In this document: piece by piece, positions 19,283-28,129 of the stretch | How the letters are laid out: the number at the start of each line of letters is the position of its first letter | How positions within the stretch are numbered: the stretch's first letter is position 1 | From: an uncultured Bacteroidales bacterium | GTDB lineage: Bacteria > Bacteroidota > Bacteroidia > Bacteroidales > UBA932 | NCBI GenBank assembly: GCA_949286415.1 | Contig: CASEBV010000006.1 | Span: 121,119 to 185,118 of the forward strand | DNA length: 64,000 bases | Reading direction: 5' to 3' | Notes under the pieces: model-generated | Seen by the model: the letters and a program-made list of their open reading frames with translations, nothing else | Databases searched by the model: none | Told to the model about the DNA's origin: nothing | Program-made: the position numbers and the translations under genes

Positions 19283-19978
19283 TTATCTCAACTGGAAGAT
19301 AACCGGGAATGTGTAGGTAACCTTTACCGCACGGTCTCTCTGTTTTCCAGGAGTCCATTTCGGTGACATTGACACGACTCTCACTGCCTCTTTGTCAAGC
19401 GAAGGGTCTACGCCACGGAGAACTTTCACATTGCTTACGGTACCGTCAGTGTTCACTGTAAACTGGAGGGTTACCCTTCCCTGTACTCCGTTTTCCTTTG
19501 CAATTTCAGGGTATACGAGTCTTTCGTTCACCCATTTTGAAAATGCATTTGCGTCACCGCCCATAAACGAAGGCTTCTCTTCAACAAGCATGAAAGGAAT
19601 GGCTTCTTCTTCCACAACTTCTTCCTCTACAGTTTCGACATAGTCCATGATTTCAACTCCCATGTCTGCCTGATCCTCAAGGTTGAGGAAAAGGTCATCA
19701 TCAACCTGAATCTCATCATCCACGATATCAATCTGGTCTGAAAGAACAGGAATTGATGGTGCTGATGGAGGTGGAGGAGGGGTTTCCTGTGTAATAGGAA
19801 CCATCTCTTCTGTCTCCACAATCTGTGTGGTTTCCTGAAGTGCCTCTACAGTTTGCTTCTCCTTTGTGGTCCACTCGAAGGCATACCATACTATGCCAAG
19901 AGAAATAATGAGACCGATTTCAAGGAAGAGCAGCTTCTTGTTTTCAAGATTCGCTTTTTCTGATTTCTTAACTTCCAT
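19283..19978 (-). CDS. tonB: Energy transducer TonB
   Basis: This 231-residue protein transfers proton-motive-force energy from ExbBD to outer-membrane receptors. One transmembrane helix lies at about residues 15-33. A short Pro-rich stretch (TPPPPPSAP, about 66-74) is followed by an unusually acidic linker (many Glu/Asp, 80-128). The C-terminal TonB domain (about 140-231) has the YPEIAKENGVQGRVTLQFTV and SPKWTPGKQRDRAV blocks. exbB and exbD are not nearby. Bacteroidales usually carry several TonB copies, so this need not be the only one. Confidence 0.92.
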   Translation of the reverse strand: MEVKKSEKANLENKKLLFLEIGLIISLGIVWYAFEWTTKEKQTVEALQETTQIVETEEMVPITQETPPPPPSAPSIPVLSDQIDIVDDEIQVDDDLFLNLEDQADMGVEIMDYVETVEEEVVEEEAIPFMLVEEKPSFMGGDANAFSKWVNERLVYPEIAKENGVQGRVTLQFTVNTDGTVSNVKVLRGVDPSLDKEAVRVVSMSPKWTPGKQRDRAVKVTYTFPVIFQLR

Positions 19979-20060
19979 ATTACTTGTGTTTTATTTTCCA
20001 TTTTGCCCGGTAAAGTTAGAAATAATAATTATTAAATCATAATTTTTTCTTTATATGTTG

Positions 20061-20068
20061 TAGATTTG
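20061..20068 (+). promoter_or_regulatory. Promoter -7 element for ybeY
   Basis: TAGATTTG matches TAnnTTTG. An upstream in-frame TTG at 20066 falls inside this element, so translation must begin at the ATG at 20084, leaving a leader of about 10 nt. Confidence 0.6.
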
Positions 20069-20083
20069 CGGAAAATTTATAGC

Positions 20084-20503
20084 ATGGTATCATTTTACTT
20101 TGAGGACATAAAGTTTGTGTTCAGACAGAAAACTTTGACGCGAAAATGGCTTAAACTCGTGGCAGAAAGTGAGATATGCCGGATTGGAGATATTTCTGTA
20201 ATTTTCTGTTCAGACAATTATATTCTTGATATTAATCAGAAATATTTGGGTCATGACTACTTCACGGACATCATTACTTTCGACTACAGGGAAGGTGACC
20301 GCCTTTCCGGTGATCTTTTCATAAGTGTCGACAGTGTCCGTGAAAATTCGATTGAGTACGGAACCGCTTTCAATGATGAGCTCAACCGTGTCATTGTCCA
20401 TGGACTCCTTCATATTATAGGATATGATGATCATACTGATGAGGATATCAAGGTCATGCGGTCAAAGGAAAATTATTATCTTTCATTGAGGGAACTTCTT
20501 TAG
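20084..20503 (+). CDS. ybeY: Endoribonuclease YbeY
   Basis: The start at ATG 20084 gives 139 residues ([11 protein letters not shown]). An in-frame TTG at 20066 lies inside the promoter and is rejected. YbeY is a zinc-dependent RNase involved in 16S rRNA 3'-end maturation and ribosome quality control. The zinc motif is [16 protein letters not shown] with three His ligands, preceded by [20 protein letters not shown]. The gene is followed 5 bp later by mnmG, so both probably share one transcript. Confidence 0.94.
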   Translation: MVSFYFEDIKFVFRQKTLTRKWLKLVAESEICRIGDISVIFCSDNYILDINQKYLGHDYFTDIITFDYREGDRLSGDLFISVDSVRENSIEYGTAFNDELNRVIVHGLLHIIGYDDHTDEDIKVMRSKENYYLSLRELL

Positions 20504-20508
20504 TTGGT

Positions 20509-22587
20509 ATGGGCGGAATATATGATATTATAGTAGTAGGCGGAGGTCATGCGGGATGTGAGGCAGCGATGTCGGCGGCTCGGATGGGATCTTCGGTACT
20601 TCTTGTAACAATGGACATGGGAAGGTTTGCCCAGATGTCGTGCAATCCTGCCGTAGGAGGTATCGCGAAAGGACAGATTGTCCGTGAGATTGACGCGCTC
20701 GGGGGATATACAGGCATTGTCACGGATGCATCTACTCTTCAGTTCAGAATGCTCAACAGGTCAAAAGGTCCGGCTATGTGGAGTCCCCGTGCCCAATGCG
20801 ACAAAATGCATTTCAGTCTGAATTGGAGAAAATTACTTGAAAGTAATTGTAACTTAGATATTTACCAAGATTCTGCAATTGATTTTCTTTTTGATGGTTC
20901 GCGTATCTCGGGGATTTGTACGACTACCGGTGCAATATTCAAATCTCAGGCAGTTATTCTTACAGCCGGAACTTTCCTTGACGGCCGTCTTTTTATAGGA
21001 AGGAACAGTTTTGAGGGAGGAAGGATAGGTGAGTTGTCATCACATGGACTTACCTCCCGTCTTGTAGAGATGGGAATAAAGACTGCACGAATGAAGACAG
21101 GGACTCCTCCTCGAGTTGACATTTCATCTGTTGACATATCCGGGCTTCCTGTTCAGACAGGAGATTCTGAACCTGACAAATTTTCATATCTTCCTTATCT
21201 GTCCACGGCCCAGAACGGTACTCCGCAGATGCCATGCTATATTCTGCATACCAATCCTGAAGTTCATGATATCCTGCGCTCGGGATTCAAGGATTCACCG
21301 CTTTTTTCAGGAAAAATCACAGGTATAGGCCCGAGGTATTGTCCGAGCATTGAAGACAAGCTCCGTACTTTTGCAGACAAGGATTCGCATCAGCTTTTCC
21401 TTGAGCCTGAAGGCAGGTCCACCGGTGAATATTATCTCCAGGGATTTTCGTCATCCCTACCTCTTGAGGTTCAGATGGATGCTCTGCATAAAATTAAGGG
21501 TCTTGAGAATGTCAAGATATTCAGACCGGCCTATGCAGTGGAGTACGATTATTTTGACCCGACTCAGTTGAAGCCTACACTTGAACTAAAGTCATTAGAA
21601 AATCTTTTCTTTGCCGGTCAGATAAACGGTACTACAGGTTATGAGGAAGCAGCAGCCCAGGGTCTGATGGCTGGTATCAACGCTCATCTTAAAATCCAGG
21701 GGAAGGAGCCGTTTGTCCTCAAGAGAGACCAGGCATATATCGGTGTGCTGATAGATGACCTGATAACCAAAGGGGTTGATGAACCATACAGGATGTTTAC
21801 TTCCCGTGCCGAGTACAGGATTCTTCTCAGACAGGACAATGCCGACATGAGGCTCACGCCGTTGTCATATAATATAGGTTTGGCTGACAAGTTCAGGTAT
21901 GAATATACAATGAGAAAATATGACTCAATATCCTGCCTCAATACTTTCTTTGATGAAGTGTCAATTCATCCTGATACAGTCAACGATTATCTTACATCAG
22001 TGGACACGGCTACATTAAGCGCAAAAAAGAAATTTTCAGATTTGGTAATAAGACCTCAGGTTAGATTATCTGATATATTTGATTTTGTTCCACGTGGAAC
22101 TTTTCAGAAAAAAGGAATCAATGTTGATGAAATTTTTTCCAGTCCATTGAAGAATGTATTCGGTGATATAAGGTATAATGATATTCTTGCAAATATGGAT
22201 TGTACAAACGCGGATTCTGGTTCTGCATTGAATGATGCCGTGTGTATTTTGAAAAATAATACTGACTACCCGTTGTCCGAAATTAATGATGTCGATATGG
22301 ATAGTCGCATTCTGAATATCTGCAGAAGGGAGATTCTTGAGTCCTGTGAGATATCCATTAAATATAAAGGATACATTGAAAGAGAACAAAAAATGGCAGA
22401 CAAGATAATGCGGCTTGAAAATCTTGCTATACCGGAGAATTTTGACTTTGATAAGGTAGAAAGCCTCTCCATTGAATGCCGGCAGAAACTAAAAAAATAT
22501 TCCCCGAGGACCATCGCTCAGGCCTCGAGGATTTCAGGTGTCTCTCCTGCCGACATATCTGTGCTTCTTGTCTATTTCGGCAGATGA
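20509..22587 (+). CDS. mnmG: tRNA uridine-5-carboxymethylaminomethyl enzyme MnmG (GidA)
   Basis: This 692-residue FAD protein works with MnmE to modify the wobble uridine of several tRNAs. The FAD-binding [10 protein letters not shown] lies near residues 11-20, followed by [23 protein letters not shown]. The C-terminal tail has [13 protein letters not shown] and ARQKL-like blocks ([28 protein letters not shown]). It is longer than the usual 620-630 residues. The extra 60-70 residues appear to lie between [10 protein letters not shown] (about 514) and the EISIKYKGY block (about 614). A parS-like palindrome is embedded in this stretch. Confidence 0.96.
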   Translation: MGGIYDIIVVGGGHAGCEAAMSAARMGSSVLLVTMDMGRFAQMSCNPAVGGIAKGQIVREIDALGGYTGIVTDASTLQFRMLNRSKGPAMWSPRAQCDKMHFSLNWRKLLESNCNLDIYQDSAIDFLFDGSRISGICTTTGAIFKSQAVILTAGTFLDGRLFIGRNSFEGGRIGELSSHGLTSRLVEMGIKTARMKTGTPPRVDISSVDISGLPVQTGDSEPDKFSYLPYLSTAQNGTPQMPCYILHTNPEVHDILRSGFKDSPLFSGKITGIGPRYCPSIEDKLRTFADKDSHQLFLEPEGRSTGEYYLQGFSSSLPLEVQMDALHKIKGLENVKIFRPAYAVEYDYFDPTQLKPTLELKSLENLFFAGQINGTTGYEEAAAQGLMAGINAHLKIQGKEPFVLKRDQAYIGVLIDDLITKGVDEPYRMFTSRAEYRILLRQDNADMRLTPLSYNIGLADKFRYEYTMRKYDSISCLNTFFDEVSIHPDTVNDYLTSVDTATLSAKKKFSDLVIRPQVRLSDIFDFVPRGTFQKKGINVDEIFSSPLKNVFGDIRYNDILANMDCTNADSGSALNDAVCILKNNTDYPLSEINDVDMDSRILNICRREILESCEISIKYKGYIEREQKMADKIMRLENLAIPENFDFDKVESLSIECRQKLKKYSPRTIAQASRISGVSPADISVLLVYFGR
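22086..22101. promoter_or_regulatory. parS-like palindrome 1 (inside mnmG)
   Basis: TGTTCCACGTGGAACT contains the perfect 14-bp palindrome GTTCCACGTGGAAC. It matches the widely conserved ParB-binding parS consensus (TGTTnCACGTGnAACA; Pseudomonas sites read TGTTCCACGTGGAACC). It encodes VPRGT in MnmG. Function is inferred from the motif. Confidence 0.7.
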
Positions 22588-22617
22588 ATGGAGATTGCTG
22601 ACAGGAAGATTTCGGAT

Positions 22618-22830
22618 TTATTTCTTTTTGATAATGATGGTGATTACACGTACTAATCCATACAGGAATAGAATCCACCATATAATCTGATTAAACAAAG
22701 GCATTTCAGCGATATCACTCTGTGAATATCCGAGATAGAGGAAAATGCCGGAGAATACCATAATGAGGAGTGGGACAAGGAGTTTTATCATCCAGTGCAT
22801 TCCTCTTTTTTTATTTTCTTGTGTTTCCAT
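22618..22830 (-). CDS. Small two-helix membrane protein
   Basis: This 70-residue ORF has two predicted membrane helices (about residues 14-33 and 46-66) and a Lys-rich end. I do not recognise a family. It is supported by its place in line with ruvA (26 bp before it on the same strand order) and by coding-like hydrophobic periodicity. A parS-like site occupies the gap between it and ruvA. It could be a ruvA-operon passenger. Confidence 0.55.
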   Translation of the reverse strand: METQENKKRGMHWMIKLLVPLLIMVFSGIFLYLGYSQSDIAEMPLFNQIIWWILFLYGLVRVITIIIKKK

Positions 22831-22840
22831 AATTAATATT

Positions 22841-22854
22841 GTTCCACGTGGAAC
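22841..22854. promoter_or_regulatory. parS-like palindrome 2 (intergenic)
   Basis: A perfect 14-bp palindrome GTTCCACGTGGAAC with T on both sides lies in the 26-bp gap between ruvA and the small membrane protein. It is the same 16-mer as site 1, which lies 755 bp away. Confidence 0.72.
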
Positions 22855-22856
22855 TT

Positions 22857-23444
22857 TTATAGTTTTTTAAGAGCAAGTTTGATGATAGATTCAAGGTTGG
22901 CCTCGGGATTTTCTTTCATCACAGATGATACTGCTTTATTTACATTGGCTTTGGTGAAGCCAAGCAATACAAGGGCTGTTACAGCTTCTTCAACAATTGC
23001 ATTATTCTGTTGAGTGAACATTATTCCGGATTCATTGCCGCTGCCTTTGACAATCTTGTCTTTCAGTTCAAGAATAAGTCTCTGGGCGCTTTTGAGACCG
23101 ATACCCTTTATGCTTTTTATCCTGTTGATGTCTTCGGCTATTATTGCTGTCCGGATTTCTTCAGATGACATTGAGGAGAGCATCATCCTTGCTGTTGCAG
23201 CGCCTATCCCTGATACTCCTATCAGTAATCTGAAAAGTTCCCGTTCCTCTCTGGTTCCGAAACCATAATAGAGTTCTTCATCCTCTCTGAGGTAATGGTG
23301 AATGTATACCTTCACATCCTTCTTGTTTTCCAACTGGCTGAATGTCTGCAGGGAAATAAGGATATGATAACCTATTCCGCAACATTCGACAACAGCATCA
23401 GCGGGGGTAAGTTCTGCAAGTTCACCTTTGATGTATTCTATCAT
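22857..23444 (-). CDS. ruvA: Holliday junction helicase subunit RuvA
   Basis: This 195-residue protein is the usual length. The N-terminal OB fold (MIEYIKGELAELTPADAVVECCGIGYHI) is followed by helix-hairpin-helix blocks LIGVSGIGAATARMML and SIKGIGLKSAQRLILELKDK, and a C-terminal RuvB-binding domain (about 145-195). RuvA holds the four-way junction for RuvB. It lies about 9 kb from ruvB and on the other strand, so the two are not one operon. Confidence 0.95.
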   Translation of the reverse strand: MIEYIKGELAELTPADAVVECCGIGYHILISLQTFSQLENKKDVKVYIHHYLREDEELYYGFGTREERELFRLLIGVSGIGAATARMMLSSMSSEEIRTAIIAEDINRIKSIKGIGLKSAQRLILELKDKIVKGSGNESGIMFTQQNNAIVEEAVTALVLLGFTKANVNKAVSSVMKENPEANLESIIKLALKKL

Positions 23445-23538
23445 TTGAGTATGGCATTTAAATCAGACAAAATTATTAAAAAAATAATTATCATTTCAAA
23501 AATCATTGCCTCTGATGCCAACTGATGATTGTTTTTGT

Positions 23539-23546
23539 TAAATTTG
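23539..23546 (+). promoter_or_regulatory. Promoter -7 element for the suf genes
   Basis: TAAATTTG matches TAnnTTTG, 39 nt before the chosen sufS ATG. It would drive sufS, sufE, the MIP18 gene and folK. Confidence 0.55.
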
Positions 23547-23585
23547 CAGGCTTAACCGGTGGTTGATATCAATAGATTGTTGATT

Positions 23586-24839
23586 ATGGATGTATCAGAA
23601 GTAAGGCAGTTTTTCCCTGCATTGGAGCGTCAGGTGTACGGCAAGCCTTTAGTATATTTTGACAATGCCGCCACTGTGCAGCGTCCGCAGCAGGTCATGG
23701 ATGAGTGGCTGAGGATGACTTCGGTGTGCAATGCCAATATTCACCGGGCGGTCCATCTGCTTGCTGAAGAAGCTACCTCTTCATACGAGGATGCAAGGGA
23801 GACTGTGGCGAGGTTTATCAATGCTCCCGACAAGAATCAGATAATATTTACTTCTGGAGTCACGGCATCAATCAATCTTGTGGCGTTTTCATTCGGCGAA
23901 GCGTTTGTATCGGAAAATGACGAGGTGATAGTGACCCAGGCAGAACATCATTCCAATATAGTTCCTTGGCAGATGATGTGTCAAAGGAAAAAAGCGATAC
24001 TCAAGGTTTTGCCCGTTGATGAAAAAGGACATCTCAAGACAGAAATGCTTGAGCAGCTTCTTACGGACCGGACGAGGATTGTTGCGGTGACACATATTTC
24101 CAATGTTCTCGGAATAGTCAATCCGATAAAGGAAATAATAGGGATATGCCACAGGCACAATGTGCCTGTACTTGTGGACGGAGCCCAGGGAATAGTTCAC
24201 TGCAAGGTAGATGTTCAGGATCTGGACTGTGATTTTTATGCTTTTTCAGGGCATAAGGTATATGCAGCCACAGGCACCGGAGTGCTGTACGGGAAGAAGA
24301 ATCTGCTTGAAGCCATGCCTCCTTATATGGGAGGAGGGGAGATGGTAGGGACAGTTAAATTCAGTGCTACTACCTATGCTCCGGTACCGCTTAAGTTTGA
24401 GGCAGGAACACAGAATATTGCAGGCACTTCAACTTTGAAGCCAGCTCTGGAACTCGCGGAAAAGTTGAATTCTGATTCCTCATTGGCAGAATATGCGGAC
24501 AATGTGCGTGACTTTCTTCTGTATTCTTTTATGTCAGATGACCGTATCCGTCTCTATGGTATCCCTGTAGGTCGTAAAAATGACGGCTGCGGCAAATCTC
24601 AGGAAGAAAAGATACCGCTTTTCTCTTTCTCTGTGAAAGGTGTGCATCACGAAGATCTTGCATTGGTGCTTGACAAGATGGGAATAGCCGTAAGGTCAGG
24701 ACAGATGTGCGCAGAGCCGCTGATGGACAGGTATGGGGTGACAGGTATGCTGCGTGCTTCCCTTGCTCCGTACAATACAATGGAAGAGGCAGAATACTTC
24801 ATAAAATGCCTTGACAAGGCTATAAAAATGCTGAGTTAG
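23586..24839 (+). CDS. sufS: Cysteine desulfurase SufS
   Basis: The ATG at 23586 gives 417 residues beginning MDVSEVRQFFPALERQVYGKPLVYFDNAATVQ, which matches the family start. A GTG at 23559 is less likely. SufS is PLP-dependent and removes sulfur from cysteine for Fe-S clusters. The Schiff-base Lys is K224 in SGHKVYAATG, and the persulfide Cys is C375 in VRSGQMCAEPLM. A short insertion near residues 328-345 (GRKNDGCGKSQEEK) is unusual. sufE and a SufT-like gene follow. The sufBCD scaffold genes are not adjacent. Confidence 0.95.
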   Translation: MDVSEVRQFFPALERQVYGKPLVYFDNAATVQRPQQVMDEWLRMTSVCNANIHRAVHLLAEEATSSYEDARETVARFINAPDKNQIIFTSGVTASINLVAFSFGEAFVSENDEVIVTQAEHHSNIVPWQMMCQRKKAILKVLPVDEKGHLKTEMLEQLLTDRTRIVAVTHISNVLGIVNPIKEIIGICHRHNVPVLVDGAQGIVHCKVDVQDLDCDFYAFSGHKVYAATGTGVLYGKKNLLEAMPPYMGGGEMVGTVKFSATTYAPVPLKFEAGTQNIAGTSTLKPALELAEKLNSDSSLAEYADNVRDFLLYSFMSDDRIRLYGIPVGRKNDGCGKSQEEKIPLFSFSVKGVHHEDLALVLDKMGIAVRSGQMCAEPLMDRYGVTGMLRASLAPYNTMEEAEYFIKCLDKAIKMLS

Positions 24840-24866
24840 CAAGAAAATGACAATTGGCTTAAATAA

Positions 24867-25295
24867 ATGGCTGACAATATGGAAAAATCATTAAAAGATA
24901 TTGAAAATGAGGTAATTGATGAGTTTTCAATGTTTGACGAGTGGCTTGACAAATATGAGTATCTCATTGAACTCGGGAAATCTCTCAATAACTATCCTGA
25001 TTCGGAAAAAACCGATGATAAACTTATAAAAGGTTGTCAATCAAGAGTATGGCTTGACTCTAAAGTCAAGGACGGCAAGATTTTCTTCAACGCCGACAGC
25101 GATGCCATCATCACAAAGGGGATAATATCACTGCTCATCAAGATATATTCAGGAAGGACACCCGAAGAGATTCTGTCGTCAGATTTTTCTGTAGTGGACA
25201 AGATAGGACTTAAGGAGAACCTTTCTCCTACAAGGGCAAACGGGCTCGTTTCCATGATATCCAGAATCAGGGAGACGGCTGCAGAAAACAGATGA
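24867..25295 (+). CDS. sufE: Sulfur acceptor SufE
   Basis: This 142-residue protein accepts the persulfide from SufS. The sulfur-accepting Cys57 lies in KLIKGCQSRVW. The conserved ADSDAIITKGIISLLIKIYSGRTPEEI helix block follows. It lies 27 bp after sufS in the same operon, the usual partnership. Confidence 0.95.
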   Translation: MADNMEKSLKDIENEVIDEFSMFDEWLDKYEYLIELGKSLNNYPDSEKTDDKLIKGCQSRVWLDSKVKDGKIFFNADSDAIITKGIISLLIKIYSGRTPEEILSSDFSVVDKIGLKENLSPTRANGLVSMISRIRETAAENR

Positions 25296-25326
25296 TGAGT
25301 CCTCATTTCTATGAAATAAGGCGGCT

Positions 25327-25704
25327 ATGGATTTGAAGAGTATGTTCAGAAGGCGTAAAGCTGGACTATTGGAAAATGAAACTGAAAAGGAGAGGCTTAT
25401 GGCATTGGAAAGAGATATAATTATGGCATTGAGACAAGTCTATGATCCTGAAATACCTGTCAATATCTACGATCTCGGGCTGATTTATGAACTGAAGGTC
25501 GACGAGGGACATAATGTCTATATCCAGATGACCCTCACTGCACCGAATTGTCCTATGGCGGACTATGTGGTGGATGCTGTCAGGGCTGCTGTCGAGGATG
25601 TGCCGGGAGTCGTGAGCGCAAAGATTGAACTCGTGTTCGAGCCTGTATGGGACAAGAGCAGGATGTCTGAGGAGGCGCTTGTGGAACTCGGTCTCGATGA
25701 ATAG
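25327..25704 (+). CDS. MIP18/DUF59 iron-sulfur assembly protein (SufT-like)
   Basis: This 125-residue protein carries the DUF59 core: YDPEIPVNIYDLGLIYEL, MTLTAPNCPMADYVVDAVRAAV and IELVFEPVWDKSRMSEEALVELGL. The Cys in APNCP is conserved in SufT/PaaD/CIA2-like proteins, which assist Fe-S maturation. Its place after sufE supports that role. I do not assign sufT firmly because several DUF59 subgroups exist. Confidence 0.88.
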   Translation: MDLKSMFRRRKAGLLENETEKERLMALERDIIMALRQVYDPEIPVNIYDLGLIYELKVDEGHNVYIQMTLTAPNCPMADYVVDAVRAAVEDVPGVVSAKIELVFEPVWDKSRMSEEALVELGLDE

Positions 25705-25718
25705 TTGTATTTCTCTTT

Positions 25719-26198
25719 ATGGAAGAATATCCTCTGTATCTCGGTCTCGGCTCCAATATAGGCGACAGGAAAGGAAACATCATTGAGGCTCTTGCACGTC
25801 TTGACAAGGCATTAGGCTGTCATTATGATGCAGTTTCCGATTTGGTCGAGACAGATCCGTGGGGATTTGAGGCGGATGAAAAATTCATGAATGCGGTTGT
25901 GCGCTATATCATGCCTGTTCCACGGGGAACATCGGAATATGCAGAATGCGTGAACGCCCATACCGATGAAGCGAGAAAGATATTGCGGATATGCAAAGAC
26001 ATAGAAAAATCCATGGGCCGGACGGAAAATGTTGAATACGGGCCGGACGGGAAACGCATGTATCATTCACGAATCATCGACATCGACATTCTTATGGCAG
26101 GGGACTGGCTCATCGATGAACCTGATCTGAAAATCCCTCACCCGCTGATGCAGGAGAGGGATTTCGTGAAGATTCCGCTAAAGCAGATTATGAAATAG
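25719..26198 (+). CDS. folK: 7,8-dihydro-6-hydroxymethylpterin pyrophosphokinase
   Basis: This 159-residue enzyme transfers pyrophosphate from ATP to hydroxymethyldihydropterin in folate synthesis. Visible signatures are LGLGSNIGDRKGNI at the start, DLVETDPWGFEADEKFMNAVV and SRIIDIDILMAGDWLIDEPDLKIPHPLMQERDFVKIPL. It starts 14 bp after the MIP18 gene. A central insertion (about residues 66-85) is encoded by a segment containing the third parS-like site. Confidence 0.93.
   Translation: MEEYPLYLGLGSNIGDRKGNIIEALARLDKALGCHYDAVSDLVETDPWGFEADEKFMNAVVRYIMPVPRGTSEYAECVNAHTDEARKILRICKDIEKSMGRTENVEYGPDGKRMYHSRIIDIDILMAGDWLIDEPDLKIPHPLMQERDFVKIPLKQIMK
25916..25931. promoter_or_regulatory. parS-like site 3 (inside folK, one mismatch)
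   Basis: TGTTCCACGGGGAACA differs from the ideal TGTTCCACGTGGAACA by a single central base. Its outer bases match the 16-mer consensus better than sites 1 and 2. It encodes VPRGT in FolK. The centre mismatch lowers confidence that ParB binds it. Confidence 0.45.
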
Positions 26199-26256
26199 GC
26201 TCCCGGATTACATGAAAATTCATCATATTCCTTCTGCGACTTTGGAAGAATATTCT

Positions 26257-26264
26257 TATTTTTG
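26257..26264 (+). promoter_or_regulatory. Promoter -7 element for glyS
   Basis: TATTTTTG matches TAnnTTTG, 73 nt before the glyS ATG. An in-frame TTG at 26262 lies inside it, which argues against that upstream start. Confidence 0.5.
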
Positions 26265-26336
26265 CAGGCTGTGGCCGATAAGGGGACTGGCAGTCAGTTC
26301 CATGGCAAAAATTATTTTTATAAAACAGATGCTATC

Positions 26337-27878
26337 ATGACTCAGGATGAACTTTTCAAGGCTCTTGTGGCGCATTGCAAGGAATATGGATTCATTTTTC
26401 CTTCCAGTGAAATCTATGACGGCCTTGCAGCCGTATATGATTACGGGCAGATGGGAGTGGAACTCAAGAACAATATCAAGAGATACTGGTGGGAGGCCAT
26501 GGTCCGCCTTCATGAAAATATTGTCGGTCTCGACTCATGTATTTTCATGCATCCTAAGATTTGGGAGGCGTCAGGACATGTGGGGGCATTCAATGACCCT
26601 CTCATCGACAACAAGGATTCGAAAAAGAGATACCGTGCCGATGTCCTTATAGAGGACTATATCGCCAAACTTGAAGAGAAGATAAGGAAAGAGGTAGAGA
26701 AAGGCAGGAAAAAGTTCGGCGACGGCTTTGACGAGACGAAGTTCCTTGAGACCAACCCTAATGTGCTGAGAAACAAGGCCAAGATAGAAGAAGTGCGCAA
26801 GCGTATGGCAGATGCCCTCAATGCCAATGACCTTGCTGAACTCCGTCAGATAATCATCGACTGCGAGATCGTGTGCCCGATATCAGGGACAAAGAACTGG
26901 ACTGAAGTCCGTCAGTTCAATCTGATGTTCAGTACCCAGCTCGGAAACACTTCCGATGATACCAATGTCATCTATCTGCGACCTGAGACGGCCCAGGGTA
27001 TCTTCGTCAATTACCTCAATGTGCAGAAGACAGGGCGCATGAAGATTCCTTTCGGAATAGCACAGATAGGCAAGGCTTTCAGAAACGAGATTGTAGCCCG
27101 CCAGTTCATCTTCAGGATGAGGGAGTTCGAGCAGATGGAGATGCAGTTCTTCATCAAGCCTGGCACTGAGCTTGACTGGTTCAGGACATGGAAGCAGAAC
27201 CGTCTTGCATGGCACGAGGCTCTCGGTATGGGCGATGAAAACTACCGCTTCCACGACCATGAGAAGCTCGCACACTATGCAAATGCCGCCACAGACATTG
27301 AGTTCAACTTCCCGTTCGGCTTCAAGGAGCTGGAGGGTATTCATTCAAGGACAGACTTCGACCTCGGAAACCATCAGAAGTTCTCAGGAAAGAAGATCCA
27401 GTACTTTGACTCTGAAAGCGGAGAAAGCTATACTCCATATGTCATCGAGACTTCAATCGGAGTAGACAGGATGGTGCTTGCAGTCCTTTCCAATTCATTG
27501 AAAGAAGAGACTTTGGAGAATGGCGAGACCCGTACTGTGCTGAGCATTCCGGCCCCGCTTGCCCCGGTGAAGGTGGCAGTGCTGCCTCTCATCAAGAAAG
27601 ACGGGCTTCCAGAGCTTGCCCAGACCATCATGGATGAACTGAAATATGACTTCAATTGCCAGTATGACGAGAAGGACAGCATCGGCAAGAGATACCGCCG
27701 TCAGGATGCCATAGGCACGCCGTTCTGCGTTACTGTCGACCACGACTCCCTCAACGACCATTGCGTGACGGTGCGCGACCGCGATACCATGACCCAGGAA
27801 AGGGTGAAGATTGAGGATCTGCACAAGCTCATCAATGACCGTGTGAGCATGACTTCTCTTCTGAAGAAACTGAAATAG
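26337..27878 (+). CDS. glyS: Glycyl-tRNA synthetase, homodimeric type
   Basis: The ATG at 26337 gives 513 residues (MTQDELFKALVAHCKEYGFIFPSSEIYDG). This class II enzyme charges tRNA-Gly. The dimeric (eukaryote/Bacteroidota/Firmicutes-type) form is shown by IYDGLAAVYDYGQMGVELKNNIKRYWW, the YLRPETAQGIFVNYLN block (motif 2 region), FRNEIVARQFIFRMREFEQMEMQFF and the late SIGVDRMVLAVL (motif 3). A C-terminal anticodon-binding domain follows. Some would name this form glyQS. A strong terminator lies 20 bp downstream. Confidence 0.96.
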   Translation: MTQDELFKALVAHCKEYGFIFPSSEIYDGLAAVYDYGQMGVELKNNIKRYWWEAMVRLHENIVGLDSCIFMHPKIWEASGHVGAFNDPLIDNKDSKKRYRADVLIEDYIAKLEEKIRKEVEKGRKKFGDGFDETKFLETNPNVLRNKAKIEEVRKRMADALNANDLAELRQIIIDCEIVCPISGTKNWTEVRQFNLMFSTQLGNTSDDTNVIYLRPETAQGIFVNYLNVQKTGRMKIPFGIAQIGKAFRNEIVARQFIFRMREFEQMEMQFFIKPGTELDWFRTWKQNRLAWHEALGMGDENYRFHDHEKLAHYANAATDIEFNFPFGFKELEGIHSRTDFDLGNHQKFSGKKIQYFDSESGESYTPYVIETSIGVDRMVLAVLSNSLKEETLENGETRTVLSIPAPLAPVKVAVLPLIKKDGLPELAQTIMDELKYDFNCQYDEKDSIGKRYRRQDAIGTPFCVTVDHDSLNDHCVTVRDRDTMTQERVKIEDLHKLINDRVSMTSLLKKLK

Positions 27879-27898
27879 AAAATCGGATATATCCAAAC

Positions 27899-27936
27899 GA
27901 GGGCGAGTCTGACTTTAGACCCGCCCTCATCTTTTT
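27899..27936 (+). terminator. Terminator of glyS
   Basis: GAGGGCG (27899-27905) pairs with CGCCCTC (27922-27928), extended by GTC/GAC, and is followed by ATCTTTTT. It ends the glyS transcript. Confidence 0.85.
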
Positions 27937-28129
27937 AGTTTCTGTCACGGTCGGTGGACATGTAAAATGGCCTCCGACGGCCGTGATTTTCCCGCAAAAG
28001 TGTGGCCGTTGGTATTTTGAAAATGCTATCGGGCGCGAAAAACATGCAAAACCGCGGCCGGTGGACAGCATTTTGGGTCTCCACAGGCCGCGCTGTCATC
28101 AACCAAAATGTTAATCATACCTGTTATTT
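27937..28129. repeat. GC-rich non-coding stretch with small imperfect repeats
   Basis: No convincing gene. GGTGGACA occurs twice (about 27953 and 28061), each followed by an AT-rich bit with AAAATGG or ATTTTGG. CGCGGCC (28054-28060) pairs with GGCCGCG (28086-28092). The CGCGGCCGGTGG string also occurs in the hairpin after clpB (61817), which suggests a small dispersed repeat family. Confidence 0.4.

Noticed and set aside
22857..22860. GTTCCACGTGGAAC read as a catabolite or stress operator for ruvA
   Set aside because: It sits after the ruvA stop, has no promoter at the right distance, and its twin is inside a coding gene. A parS explanation fits better.
27832..28071. Minus-strand ORF at the glyS end as a real small gene
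   Set aside because: It overlaps the glyS terminator and repeats and shows no protein-like pattern.
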